A stretch of DNA of 64,000 nucleotides from Microbacterium sp. LWS13-1.2 (GCF_040144835.1 NZ_CP151632.1:3162001-3226000), one strand, 5' to 3'; shown: positions 1 through 9,003, counted from the stretch's first letter. The notes: generated from the sequence alone by a model not told the origin. Numbers and translations are program-made.

Positions 1-1
1 A

Positions 2-97
2 CAGTCGGCGCTCATCGACGCCGCGGGCGGGGTGGACGCGCTGCGCGGGGAGCGCACCCTGGACTTCAGTCCGCCACCGCCCGCGGCACACGCGTGA
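2..97 (+). CDS. C-terminal tail of an unidentified protein
   Basis: An open frame runs in from the window edge and stops at TGA 95-97, giving 31 residues that end in a Pro/Ala-rich tail (FSPPPPAAHA). It lies 27 nt upstream of the phosphosulfolactate-synthase-like gene on the same strand, so the two could share an operon. Too little is present to name the family. Confidence 0.5.
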   Translation, partial: QSALIDAAGGVDALRGERTLDFSPPPPAAHA

Positions 98-124
98 CAG
101 TCAACCAACGAGAGGAAACTCCCC

Positions 125-958
125 ATGGACCCGAACACCGGTCTCTCCGAACCGTTCGCCCCCGCCGGCCTCCCGCCTCGGGCGGGCAAGCCTCGCGAGA
201 ACGGCCTCACCATGTTCATGGACTCCGGCATCTCGCTCCCCGAGCAGCGCGGACTCCTCGACCTGTTCGGTCAGCACGTGGATGCGGCGAAGATCCTGAC
301 GACGACCGCAGGGCTCATCGACGGCGACCTGCTGCGCGCGAAGATCTCGGCCTATCGTGAGGCAGGTGTGAAGCCCTTCCCCGGCGGGATGTTCGCCGAG
401 TACGCGTTCAGCGTCGGAACCGTCGAGGCCTACCTGGATGCCTGCGTCGAGGTGGGCTTCCCCCTCGTCGAGATCTCCCAGAACATCACCGACGCGGGGC
501 CCGATGGTCGCCGTGCTCTGGTCGCCGCTGCACGCGCTCGCGGCCTAGAGGTCCTCGGCGAGGTCGGTGGCAAGACCGGCCATGTGGGGGCTGAGGCGAT
601 GGCCGCAGAGGCGAGGGACTTCCTCGACGCCGGGGCATGGAAGGTCCTCGTCGAGGCGCGGGAGTTCATCGCCGCTGACGGAGCATTCGACAGGGAGCTG
701 TGGGACGGCCTGGCGCAGCGCGTCGATGCGAGCAGCCTGTGGGTCGAGCTGCCGGGGAGCTGGATTTCGAACGTGCACAACTACCAGGTCTACGAGACGA
801 TGGTCTGGCTAGTCACGCACGTGGGAACCGAGGCGAATATTGCGAACGTCGACTCGAGGGACGTGATGAAACTCGAGACGATCCGGCGCCGCATCGGGCC
901 CAATATGCACGGCCTGCTGAGCGAGAGCCCCGCTGCGAGGGTGCGCCTGCGGCGCTGA
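125..958 (+). CDS. phosphosulfolactate synthase-like (ComA family) protein
   Basis: A 277-aa protein resembling the ComA/phosphosulfolactate synthase family, a TIM-barrel fold that in methanogens adds sulfite to phosphoenolpyruvate. Family-like features are the AKILTTTAGL strand near residue 60, KPFPGGMFAEYAF near 83-95, the GFPLVEISQN strand near 112-121 and LEVLGEVGGK near 142. Length suits the family (about 250-280 aa). Start ATG 125 is preceded by AGAGGAAA at 109-116. Bacterial members are found in many non-methanogens and their substrates are mostly unproven, so sulfolactate production is not implied. The downstream neighbour on the other strand is a wrecked sulfatase/FGE pair, a possible but unproven link to sulfur. 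A short hairpin (951-957 with 967-973) spans the stop codon. Confidence 0.7.
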   Translation: MDPNTGLSEPFAPAGLPPRAGKPRENGLTMFMDSGISLPEQRGLLDLFGQHVDAAKILTTTAGLIDGDLLRAKISAYREAGVKPFPGGMFAEYAFSVGTVEAYLDACVEVGFPLVEISQNITDAGPDGRRALVAAARARGLEVLGEVGGKTGHVGAEAMAAEARDFLDAGAWKVLVEAREFIAADGAFDRELWDGLAQRVDASSLWVELPGSWISNVHNYQVYETMVWLVTHVGTEANIANVDSRDVMKLETIRRRIGPNMHGLLSESPAARVRLRR

Positions 959-1055
959 AGCAACTGCAGCGCCGGTTGAGGGGGCGCGTGGCCGAAGATT
1001 CCAGGGACTTTCAACGGGGCCGGCTCAACACTTCACGGAACTCTGAGGATCGAGA

Positions 1056-1344
1056 CTATCGCCCGACGGTTCGGAATCCGGCGTTGCCCATCGAGGTTCT
1101 CGGTGGCGAAGTGGCCCTGCTAGTTGTTCGCGCGCCAGGCGCCTCCGGCGTCCGGCTTCTCATCACCCCAGGATGCTTCCTCCCCTCGAGGCCGCCCCGG
1201 GACGCGTACTCCCACTCCGCCTCGGTCGGCAGGCGTCTTCCTGCCCACTCACAGTAGGCGAGCGCATCGTTGTGCGACACGTGGACGACCGGGTGGTCAT
1301 CCCGTCCGTCGAGGCCGGAGTTCCTGCCGCCGCGCAATCGGACG
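1056..1344 (-). pseudogene. formylglycine-generating enzyme fragment (pseudogene)
   Basis: On the minus strand the frame reads [18 protein letters not shown], then [18 protein letters not shown] and LEGRK. This is the central signature of the FGE/sulfatase-modifying factor family, which oxidises the active-site Cys of sulfatases to formylglycine. After LEGRK, near 1165-1170, the frame is lost. In the neighbouring frame the expected WGDEKP continuation resumes, then an in-frame TAG stands where Trp is usual in ANxWQG, followed by [11 protein letters not shown], and homology ends near 1060. The first half of the protein is also missing. It follows the sulfatase remains directly, the normal arrangement for an enzyme and its activator. 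One frameshift, one nonsense codon and truncation at both ends make it non-functional. Confidence 0.8.
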
Positions 1345-2268
1345 TCACGCGCGGCCTCCTCCGGGAACGGTGAAGCATGCGTACACGCGTTCATCGGATG
1401 GCCGGAGCCCATTCGCAGCGACCTCACGGGCGGCACAGGCGAGTTCATCGCGAACGGTGCGGTACGCGGGATCGGGAGCAAAGTTCCGCCTCTCGGTCGG
1501 ATCGGCCACGGGGTCCGCGAGGAAGAGGTCGGCGTCGTCGTCGGCCGTCCGCTGTCCTTGGAGGCGGGTGGTGAGATCAAGTCGATAGCGGTCGGTCCTC
1601 ACGCAGATGCGCTGCGGCCACCCGAACCGTTTTCCAGCGTCCCCTTGCCGTGATTCGGAAAAGCTCGGCTCGCCGCCGCTCCGTACCCGATGCCGCTGAT
1701 GTGGAGCGGGTATGGATCGTCAGTGCGCAGATCCCCGCCTCCGATGTCGGCCGGGGTATCCACATCCGCGGCGGCTAGCAGTGTGCGGTCCACGTCTGCG
1801 TTGGACGCGAGATCCATCCGCCGCGAGCCCGGCTGGGTCTCGTCGCTCGACCAGACGATCAGGGGCACGCGGGCGCTCGCCGGGGCGAACGTGTGCTTGC
1901 CGAAGGATCCGTCCTCGTCGAGATGCGCGCCGTGATCGGCAGTGAGGAGCATGGTCAACCGGCCGAGGCTCTCGGTGCCGGAGATGGCGGCCGTGATCCT
2001 CCCTGCCTCAGTATCCAACCACGCCACGGCGCCGTGATACAGCACCCCGCGCGCGGTGCACCTCCTCGGCGGGCATGTCCGGGCCGCGGGTGATCTCGGA
2101 GAACCGCCGCTCGAAGGAACTCTCCGCATGGGGCAGCGGTACGGCCTCACCGAAGTCGACGTCCTCGTATCTGCTCGCCGACGGCTCCGGAACGACCACG
2201 GGGGTGTGAGGCTGCAGGTACGACGCGCGGACGAAGCTCTCGACCCGGTCGCAGTCGTTACCATTCAC
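1345..2268 (-). pseudogene. sulfatase, C-terminal remains (pseudogene)
   Basis: Three minus-strand frames must be joined to follow the homology. SFVRASYLQPHTPVVVPEP lies near 2230-2170; TMLLTADHGAHLDEDGSFGK and RVPLIVWSS lie near 1960-1850 (the late metal-binding Asp-His of type I sulfatases); [13 protein letters not shown] and [16 protein letters not shown] lie between 1600 and 1470 (typical C-terminal end). The N-terminal half with the Cys-x-Pro-x-Arg formylglycine site is absent; the homology stops where the divergent LacI gene begins. At least two frameshifts are needed. The FGE fragment follows on the same strand, so this was probably a sulfatase-FGE operon for sulfated glycans. It cannot give an active enzyme. 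Confidence 0.8.
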
Positions 2269-2309
2269 CTGGTCAAAGCCCGGACGTGTGATCGCGGTAG
2301 CCTTCCAGG

Positions 2310-3350
2310 ATGGTCGTTGGTGCGGGGATTGCGTCGTCTCGGCCCGGGGGTGCGTTGCCGGTCCTGTCCGATGTCGCCGCGCGCGCGGGAGTCAGCGTCT
2401 CGACGGTGTCCCGGGTGTTGACGGGCAGGACGCCGGTCAGCCCAGCCTTGCGGGCGCGCGTGATGGACGCGGTCGCGGAGCTCGGGTATCGGCCCAATGC
2501 GGCCGCGCAGGCGTTGGTGAGTGGCCGGCGTTCCACGGTCGCCGTCGTCGCGCGCAACACCTTCCGGTTCGGATATGCAGCCACCCTGCACGGGATCGAG
2601 GAGGCTGCCCGGGCGGCCGGCATGGTGGTGAACATCGCCGTCGTCGAGACGGGTGATGCGGCGGAGATTCACCGGACCGTCGACCTGGTGATGGGCCAAC
2701 CTCTTGCGGGCGTGATCGTGATCGAGTTCGACGCCGTGGGCACCAGCACCCTCGAAGCGTTCCCGGAATCGATTCCGGTCGTCGCTGCCGCTGGTGCGCG
2801 CAGGCGGCGGGGTGCCCGTCCCCACGCGTTCCTCGACGATGCCGAAGGTGGCAGGGTGGCGACCGAGTACCTCCTCTCTCTGGGGCATCGCACTGTGCAC
2901 CACCTGGCGATACCCAGGACGAGGGCGCGCAGCGGCCGCACCGAGGGGTGGCGCCAGGCGCTCCGTCAGGCCGGAGCGCCTGTCCCGGCGATCACGCAGG
3001 CCGATTACTCGCCCACATCCGGCTATTTCGCGGTTCAGTCGTTGATCGGGCGCTCCGATGTCACTGCGATCCTGTGTGGGAACGACGAGCTCGCGATCGG
3101 CGCCGCGCGCGCACTTCAGGAACGCGGGGTTCGCGTCCCGGCGGATGTCAGCCTGGTGGGGTTCGACGATCAGCCATTCGCGCAGATGTGGGTTCCCGCG
3201 CTCACCACGGTCGCGCAGGATTTCGCCGATCTCGGGCGCAGGACCTTTCGCCTGCTGGAGGAGTGGCTGAACACGGGGACTCCTCCCGCGGACTCATCTG
3301 TCGCCCCGACTCTCGTCGTGCGGGACAGCACTGCTCCGCCCTCACACTGA
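2310..3350 (+). CDS. LacI-family transcriptional regulator (alpha-galactoside locus)
   Basis: A 346-aa LacI/GalR regulator. The helix-turn-helix is at residues 17-41 (LSDVAARAGVSVSTVSRVL), followed by the hinge region and a periplasmic-binding-protein-like effector domain with the usual ILCGNDELAIGAARAL and SLVGFDDQPFAQM segments. It lies just upstream of, and points the same way as, an alpha-galactosidase/ABC importer operon, and two near-identical operator-like sites sit in the 137-bp gap between them. By family behaviour it should repress that operon until a galactoside binds. Start ATG 2310 has a weak ribosome site; TTG 2352, closer to the HTH, is an alternative. Confidence 0.9.
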   Translation: MVVGAGIASSRPGGALPVLSDVAARAGVSVSTVSRVLTGRTPVSPALRARVMDAVAELGYRPNAAAQALVSGRRSTVAVVARNTFRFGYAATLHGIEEAARAAGMVVNIAVVETGDAAEIHRTVDLVMGQPLAGVIVIEFDAVGTSTLEAFPESIPVVAAAGARRRRGARPHAFLDDAEGGRVATEYLLSLGHRTVHHLAIPRTRARSGRTEGWRQALRQAGAPVPAITQADYSPTSGYFAVQSLIGRSDVTAILCGNDELAIGAARALQERGVRVPADVSLVGFDDQPFAQMWVPALTTVAQDFADLGRRTFRLLEEWLNTGTPPADSSVAPTLVVRDSTAPPSH

Positions 3351-3392
3351 CAGGTTGCGTGGCTCGTCGCCGCCGGGTTCGTCTGCAGTTTC

Positions 3393-3450
3393 TGACCAAC
3401 GTTTGCAGATCCCCGTCATTCGCTGTAACTTTTTGACCAACGTTTGCAGA
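3393..3450 (+). promoter_or_regulatory. promoter with two LacI-type operators before the GH36/ABC operon
   Basis: The 17-mer TGACCAACGTTTGCAGA occurs exactly at 3393-3409 and 3434-3450, 41 bp apart (about four helical turns). Its core CCAACGTTTGC has the central CG and inverted-repeat character of LacI-family operators. A promoter fits between them: -35 TTGCAG at 3403-3408, 17-bp spacer, -10 TAACTT at 3426-3431, predicted start near 3438. One operator covers the -35 and the other the transcription start, a classic repression layout. The adjacent LacI gene is the likely partner. Confidence 0.75.
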
Positions 3451-3486
3451 GCGCGCGTCGTGGCGAGCAGAGAGCATGGTCTTCGG

Positions 3487-5679
3487 TTGAGTACAGCACT
3501 GGTCAATGTCGACACTCCGGAAGGTGGCGCGGTCGAGACCCCGCCCCGCGTCCGTCTCGCGGCGGCGGGCGTCGCGATGATCGTCGACCTCCCCCCGGAC
3601 TCGCTTCCGGTGATCGTCCACTGGGGCGCTGACCCTGGCACGCTCGACGGCGAGGAACTTACGACGATAGCCGCGGTCACCCGCCCGGCGCTGGCGACCA
3701 ACGGCGTCGACGCACCACGCCCGGTTTCGCTGCTCCCCGAGGGATGGACCGGCTGGACCGGCACGCCCGGTCTCTCAGGGCACCGCCGAGGAGAGGACTG
3801 GTCGCCGCAATTCCACCCCACCTCGGTTGTCGTCGACATGAAAGAGAATGCCGGGGGCCGCATCGGCGTCCGCGCCACGGACGAGCACATCCAGGTCGGG
3901 ATGTCGCTCGACATCGAAATGCTTGCCTCCGGGCTCGTCCGGCTGAGGGCCGAGGTGGAGAACCTCGGCTCCACCGGATACACCGTGGATGCCCTCCAGC
4001 TGGCGTTGCCGGTCCCCACGCGCGCGGACGAGATCCTCGACCTCGCCGGCCGCTGGGCGAAGGAGCGAGTGCCGCAGCGGCGTCCGTTCACCGTCGGGGC
4101 CCACCTGCGTGAGGGGCGTCACGGACGCACCGGGGCGGACGCGCCGACCGTTCTCGTCGCAGCCGAGGATGGCATCGACTTCGACCGCGGCGATGCGTGG
4201 GGTGTGCATGTCGGCTTCAGCGGCAATCACCGCAGCATCGCCGAGCGCGCCTTCACGGGTGAGCGACTGCTCTACGGCGGTGAGTTGCTGCTCCCGGGTG
4301 AGATCGAACTGGAACCTGGCCAGGTATACAGCACCCCGTGGGTTTACGGGGCTTTCGGTCGTGGCCTGGACGAATTGGCTGCCCGCTTCCACGACTACCT
4401 CCGGTCACGTCCGCACCACCCAAGGACCGCGCGCCCTGTGGTGATGAACGTATGGGAGGCGGTGTACTTCGAGCACGACCTCACTCGCATAATTCCCTTG
4501 GTGGACTTGGCCGGGCGGGTCGGGGTGGAGCGCTTCGTGCTTGACGACGGATGGTTCGGATCGCGACGCGACGACGGTAGCGGGCTCGGCGATTGGGTCG
4601 TCGCGTCCGATGTGTGGGGCGCGGGGCGCTTCGAACAACTGGTGCAGGCGGTGAAACAGCGCGGGATGGAGTTCGGGCTGTGGTTCGAGCCCGAGATGGC
4701 GAATCTCGACTCGGACTTGGCGCGTGCGCACCCGGAGTGGCTGCTTCAGGTTCCGGGGCGCCTGCCGGTGGAGGCACGGCATCAGCATGTGCTCGATCTC
4801 ACCCATCCCGGAGCCTTCGACCACGTCCGGGACAGCATCGTCCGTCTTGTGCACCGGTATGGCATCGACTTCATCAAGTGGGATCACAACCGCGACCTCG
4901 TGGATGCCGGCTCCACTCGTACTGGGCGTGCGGGCGTGCACGCCCAGACTCTCGCGACCTACCAGCTTCTCGATGAAATCCGCGTTGCCTGTCCCGGCCT
5001 GGAGATCGAGTCGTGCTCGTCGGGCGGAGCACGCATCGACCTGGGCATTCTTGAACGAACCGACCGAGTGTGGGCATCCGACTGCATCGATCCGCACGAG
5101 CGTCAGCAGATCCAGCGGTGGACCGCTCAGCTGCTGCCGCCCGAACTGGTCGGCAGCCACATCGGATCCGAGCGGGCTCACACCACCGGTCGAAAGAACG
5201 ACCTCGGGTTCCGCGCGGCGACATCCGTCTTCGGCAGCCTCGGTGTGGAATGGGACCTCTCCGTAGCGGGCGAGGACGAACTCGAGGAGCTCACCGCGTG
5301 GATCGCCTTCTACAAGGAGGTGCGGGACCTCGTGCACACCGGCAGGGTGCTGCGACGGTCGCTCGAGCGCGGGGACGTATGGCTGACAGCGGCTGTCGCC
5401 CAGGATCAGTCCCGCGCGCTGTATCAGGTCGTCTTGCGAGAGCGCCATATCAGCTGGCCGGTGGGCGCCGTCCGACTGGACGGGCTGGCTCCAGCGCGCC
5501 GGTATCACGTCCGGGCGGCGGGGCCGGAAGCGAGCGGCGCCCTGGATCCGCGCACCCATCCCCAGTGGTGGCGTGACGGGTTCTTCGCCACCGGTGCTGT
5601 GCTGGGAGAGGTCGGCATCCAGATTCCGGCTCTGAACCCAGACCAGGCGATCCACATTCTCGTGGAGCAGCACCCGTGA
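3487..5679 (+). CDS. GH36 alpha-galactosidase
   Basis: A 730-aa cytoplasmic glycoside hydrolase of family 36, cleaving terminal alpha-D-galactose. Seen: FVLDDGWFGSRRDDGSGLGD, FGLWFEPEMAN, nucleophile Asp in FIKWDHNRDL (about residue 466), ESCSSGGARIDLG, and acid/base Asp in VWASDCIDPHERQ. There is no signal peptide. The frame is open back to 3355, but that stretch holds the operators and promoter; TTG 3487 (LSTALVNV) gives the usual family start, with GTG 3460 as alternative. It is first in an operon with an ABC importer, and the next gene starts inside its stop codon (GTGA). Probable role: hydrolysis of imported alpha-galactosides. The other GH36 in the window (54657) is clearly different in sequence. 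Confidence 0.9.
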   Translation: MSTALVNVDTPEGGAVETPPRVRLAAAGVAMIVDLPPDSLPVIVHWGADPGTLDGEELTTIAAVTRPALATNGVDAPRPVSLLPEGWTGWTGTPGLSGHRRGEDWSPQFHPTSVVVDMKENAGGRIGVRATDEHIQVGMSLDIEMLASGLVRLRAEVENLGSTGYTVDALQLALPVPTRADEILDLAGRWAKERVPQRRPFTVGAHLREGRHGRTGADAPTVLVAAEDGIDFDRGDAWGVHVGFSGNHRSIAERAFTGERLLYGGELLLPGEIELEPGQVYSTPWVYGAFGRGLDELAARFHDYLRSRPHHPRTARPVVMNVWEAVYFEHDLTRIIPLVDLAGRVGVERFVLDDGWFGSRRDDGSGLGDWVVASDVWGAGRFEQLVQAVKQRGMEFGLWFEPEMANLDSDLARAHPEWLLQVPGRLPVEARHQHVLDLTHPGAFDHVRDSIVRLVHRYGIDFIKWDHNRDLVDAGSTRTGRAGVHAQTLATYQLLDEIRVACPGLEIESCSSGGARIDLGILERTDRVWASDCIDPHERQQIQRWTAQLLPPELVGSHIGSERAHTTGRKNDLGFRAATSVFGSLGVEWDLSVAGEDELEELTAWIAFYKEVRDLVHTGRVLRRSLERGDVWLTAAVAQDQSRALYQVVLRERHISWPVGAVRLDGLAPARRYHVRAAGPEASGALDPRTHPQWWRDGFFATGAVLGEVGIQIPALNPDQAIHILVEQHP

Positions 5680-6581
5680 GCCTGCCACGCACTCCGACGA
5701 CGACGCGTCGGCGGCCGCGCTCCGACCTTCGCGTGGCGTTGTGGTTCATCGCCCCGGCGTCCCTCGGCCTCGTGGCCTTCTACCTCGTGCCCGCACTGCG
5801 CGGGCTGTGGTTCAGCTTCACCGATCAGAATCTGATCGGAGCGGGAACGTTCACCGGGGTCGAAAACTACACCCGCATGATCTCCGACCCGCTGTTCTGG
5901 AACTCGCTGTGGGTCACCGTCGAGTACGTCGTGATCAACATCGGCGTCCAGACCGTCTTGGCCCTGCTGCTGGCCGTACTGCTGCACAGGCTCACGCGCT
6001 CCGTCACCATCCGCGGTCTGATACTGCTGCCCTACCTTGTCGCCAACGTGGTCGTGGCCATCGTCTGGTTCTGGATGGCGGACTATTCGACTGGCATCAT
6101 CAACGTCGCGCTCGATGCGCTGGGATGGGATCGGATCGCATTCTTCGGAGACCCGGCGACGGCGATACCGACCATTGCCCTCATCAACGTGTGGCGGTTC
6201 GTGGGATACACGGCGCTGCTGCTGTTCGCAGGGCTGCAGATGATCCCGGGCCAGTACTACGAAGCCGCCTCACTGGACGGCGCGTCCGAGTGGCGGATGT
6301 TCTGGACGATCACACTTCCTCTGCTGCGCCCCGTCCTCGCACTGGTGATGGTCATCACGGTCGTCGGCAGCTTCCAGATCTTCGACACCGTAGCCGTCAC
6401 AACAGAAGGCGGCCCCGTGAACGCGACACGGGTGATCTACTACTACATCTACCAGCAGGCGTTCGAGCGCTTCGACCTCGGCTACGCGAGCGCACTCTCG
6501 GTGTTCCTCGTGGTGATCCTGTCGGCGATCGCCTACTTCCAACTGAAGATCATGCGGTCCAACCGCTCGGATCTGGCTTGA
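5676..6581 (+). CDS. ABC sugar transporter permease (MalF/UgpA type)
   Basis: A 301-aa inner-membrane permease of a carbohydrate importer (CUT1 type). It has about six hydrophobic segments and the EAA loop near residue 195 (YYEAASLDGASEWRMFWTI), which docks with the ATPase. GTG 5676 overlaps the alpha-galactosidase stop by four bases, so the two are translationally coupled. The second permease and the binding protein follow. No ATPase gene is present, as is common where a shared MsiK-type ATPase serves several importers. Confidence 0.92.
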   Translation: MSLPRTPTTTRRRPRSDLRVALWFIAPASLGLVAFYLVPALRGLWFSFTDQNLIGAGTFTGVENYTRMISDPLFWNSLWVTVEYVVINIGVQTVLALLLAVLLHRLTRSVTIRGLILLPYLVANVVVAIVWFWMADYSTGIINVALDALGWDRIAFFGDPATAIPTIALINVWRFVGYTALLLFAGLQMIPGQYYEAASLDGASEWRMFWTITLPLLRPVLALVMVITVVGSFQIFDTVAVTTEGGPVNATRVIYYYIYQQAFERFDLGYASALSVFLVVILSAIAYFQLKIMRSNRSDLA

Positions 6582-6591
6582 GGAACCCTCG

Positions 6592-7542
6592 ATGACTCTC
6601 ACCACAGATCGTGTCGACATCGACCCCGAAACTGTCGTGGCGCCGGCCACCCCCCGCCGCCGGCCTCGCCGCAACAGATGGGGGCGCATCGCAGCCTGGG
6701 TCAGCCTGGCCGTGGTCATGCTGATCACGCTGTTTCCGTTCTACTGGATGCTGCGCACCGCGCTCTCCAACAACAACGCCCTCTATCTGGACCCGGGCAA
6801 CCTCTTGCCGGCAGATCCCTCGCTAGGCGGGTTTCGGCGGGTTCTCGGACTTTCTACTCCCGAGGAGGCCGCCGCGGAGGGAGGCACGACCGGATCCATC
6901 AACTTCTGGTTGTACCTGCGCAACTCGGTCATCGTGGCCACTGTCATCACCGTCGGCCAAGTGCTGTTCTCATCGATGGCGGCGTACGCGTTCGCGCGAC
7001 TGACGTGGAAGGGCCGCGACGCGGTCTTCTTCGCCTTCCTCACCGCGATGATGATCCCGCCGATCTTCGTGCAGTTGCCGAACTTCATCCTGATCCGCGA
7101 CCTCGGCCTGCTGAACACCTTGGCCGGGATCATCCTCCCTTTCTTCTTCATGACCCCGTTCGCCATCTTCTTCATGCGTCAGTTCTTCCTCGGCATTCCG
7201 CGGGAGGTCGAGGAGGCCGCGATGATCGACGGCGCGGGGCACGCCCGCCTGTTCTTCCGCGTCCTGCTGCCGATGTCCGCGACGCCGCTGGTCACCTTGT
7301 CGTTGCTGACCTACATCACGGCGTGGGGCGAGTACTTCTGGCCCCTCCTGGTCGGAAGGGCCGAAGAGGCCCGCGTGCTGACCGTGGCGCTCGGGATCTT
7401 CCGCGCGCAGACGCCGCAGACGGGCCCCGATTGGGCGGGTCTCATGGCGGGGACGCTCATCGCCGCGTTGCCCGTGCTCGTCCTCTTCTTGATCTTCGGA
7501 CGGAGGTTCGTCGACAACCTCGGTTATTCCGGCATCAAGTAG
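6592..7542 (+). CDS. ABC sugar transporter permease (MalG type)
   Basis: A 316-aa permease partner of the preceding gene, with a charged N-terminal tail of about 35 residues, some six membrane spans and an EAA loop near residue 205 (REVEEAAMIDGAGHARLFFR). It starts 10 nt after the first permease stops. Together with the lipoprotein at 7606 it should form a CUT1 importer for an alpha-galactosyl oligosaccharide. Confidence 0.92.
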   Translation: MTLTTDRVDIDPETVVAPATPRRRPRRNRWGRIAAWVSLAVVMLITLFPFYWMLRTALSNNNALYLDPGNLLPADPSLGGFRRVLGLSTPEEAAAEGGTTGSINFWLYLRNSVIVATVITVGQVLFSSMAAYAFARLTWKGRDAVFFAFLTAMMIPPIFVQLPNFILIRDLGLLNTLAGIILPFFFMTPFAIFFMRQFFLGIPREVEEAAMIDGAGHARLFFRVLLPMSATPLVTLSLLTYITAWGEYFWPLLVGRAEEARVLTVALGIFRAQTPQTGPDWAGLMAGTLIAALPVLVLFLIFGRRFVDNLGYSGIK

Positions 7543-7605
7543 GCGCGCGCGAGGGGCGCGCGAAGCCATCAACCCGCACCAACTCATCTGAAGGAACGAA
7601 CTGCA

Positions 7606-8970
7606 ATGTCGCACTCCACCCCTGTCACCCGCCGACTCGCACTCGGCATAACAGTCGCGGCCGTGCCCGCGCTGTTGCTCGCATCCTGCTCCGGCTCGGG
7701 TCCAGACCCGGCCGCCGAGGACACGTCGATTACGTATTGGCTGTGGGACTCGAACCAGCAGCCCGCGTACCAGCAGTGCGCGGATGACTTCGAGGCCGAG
7801 TCGGGGATCTCGGTCAAGATCGAGCAATATGGTTGGGCGGACTACTGGCAGGGCCTGACCACCGGCTTCGCCTCCGGGACTGCTCCGGATGTCTTCGCCG
7901 ACCACCTGTCGTACTATCCCGAGTTCGTCTCGCAAGGTCAGCTGTTGGATATCTCGGACCGCGTCGAGGAAGACGATGTCGACCTGTCGATCTACCAGGA
8001 CGGCCTCGCCGAGCTCTGGGTCGACCAGGAAGGCGGCCGGTACGGTCTGCCGAAGGACTTCGACACCGTTGCGATGTTCTACAACGAGTCGATGGTCGCC
8101 GACGCGGGCTTCACTCCCGAGCAGCTCTCGGGACTGGCATGGAGCCCGGACGGCTCGGGTGCCTTCGAGGAGCTGATCGCTGCGCTCACGGTTGACGCCA
8201 ACGGCGTGCACGGCAATGAGCCAGGCTTCGACCCGAGGAATGTCGATATCTACGGTCTCGCCCTGAGCGGGAACGGCCTGAACGCTTCGGGCCAGCAGAC
8301 ATGGGCGCCGTACGCGCTGGGCAACGACTGGTACTTCGGAGACACCACGCCATGGACCACGGAGTGGAACTTCGACGATCCTCGGTTCGTCGAGACGATC
8401 GAGTGGTACAAAACGCTGCAGGAACGTGGCTTCATGCCGTCTGTGGACATCGCGCTCTCAGAGGCGGATCCGCTGAACGGCTACCTCGCCGGACGCTACG
8501 CGCTGGTGACCGATGGCAGCTGGATGAACGGCTCCTACCTCGGCCAGTCGGACGTTCCCACGCAGGTTGCGCCCACGCCCGTCGGCCCGAGCGGACAGCG
8601 TGGCAGCGTCTTCAACGGTCTCTCCGACGCCATCTGGGCCGGAACCGATCAGCCCGATGAAGCCTGGGAGTGGGTCAAGTACCTCGGCTCCACGGCGTGT
8701 CAGGACGTGGTCGCGAAGGACGCGGTGGTGTTCCCGGCGATCAAGACCTCCACAGAGATCGCCACTGCGGCATTCGCTGAGAAGGGATGGGACATCTCCG
8801 GCTTCACCGTTCAGGTCGACGACGGAACCACGGCTCTCCTGCCGATCGCGGACCACTGGTCCGAGATCAACGACACCGTGACGGCCGCCGTCGAGTCGTT
8901 CCTGCAGGGCAGTGCCGACAGCACCGTCTTCACCACAGCCAACGACAGCGTCAACGCGCTGTTCCAGTAA
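7606..8970 (+). CDS. ABC sugar transporter substrate-binding lipoprotein
   Basis: A 454-aa extracytoplasmic solute-binding protein (bacterial SBP family 1). The N-terminus has twin Arg and a hydrophobic stretch ending in a lipobox (LLLASC, Cys near residue 27), so it is exported and lipid-anchored. Family segments include TGFASGTAPDVFADHLSYYPEF and AMFYNESMVADAGF. Ribosome site GAAGGAA precedes ATG 7606. As third gene of the importer, placed between cytoplasmic GH36 and a secreted glycosidase, its ligand is probably the product of that enzyme. Confidence 0.92.
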   Translation: MSHSTPVTRRLALGITVAAVPALLLASCSGSGPDPAAEDTSITYWLWDSNQQPAYQQCADDFEAESGISVKIEQYGWADYWQGLTTGFASGTAPDVFADHLSYYPEFVSQGQLLDISDRVEEDDVDLSIYQDGLAELWVDQEGGRYGLPKDFDTVAMFYNESMVADAGFTPEQLSGLAWSPDGSGAFEELIAALTVDANGVHGNEPGFDPRNVDIYGLALSGNGLNASGQQTWAPYALGNDWYFGDTTPWTTEWNFDDPRFVETIEWYKTLQERGFMPSVDIALSEADPLNGYLAGRYALVTDGSWMNGSYLGQSDVPTQVAPTPVGPSGQRGSVFNGLSDAIWAGTDQPDEAWEWVKYLGSTACQDVVAKDAVVFPAIKTSTEIATAAFAEKGWDISGFTVQVDDGTTALLPIADHWSEINDTVTAAVESFLQGSADSTVFTTANDSVNALFQ

Positions 8971-8976
8971 GTCTGC

Positions 8977-9003
8977 GGGGCGGCCGGAACCTCCGGCTGC
9001 CCC
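8977..9003 (+). terminator. GC-rich hairpin after the binding-protein gene
   Basis: GGGGCGGCCGG (8977-8987), loop AACCT, then CCGGCTGCCCC (8993-9003): an 11-bp stem with one G-U pair, seven bases after the binding-protein stop and without a T-run. It could be a partial terminator or an mRNA-stabilising hairpin that raises binding-protein expression over the downstream glycosidase. Confidence 0.5.

Noticed and set aside
125..2268. A sulfolactate/sulfoglycan pathway joining the ComA-like gene and the sulfatase
   Set aside because: They are on opposite strands, the sulfatase is dead, and bacterial ComA-like proteins are not shown to make phosphosulfolactate here.
4405..5688. 427-residue minus-strand open frame opposite the GH36 gene
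   Set aside because: It mirrors a well-conserved GH36 coding region and shows no family motifs of its own; such antisense frames are common at this GC content.
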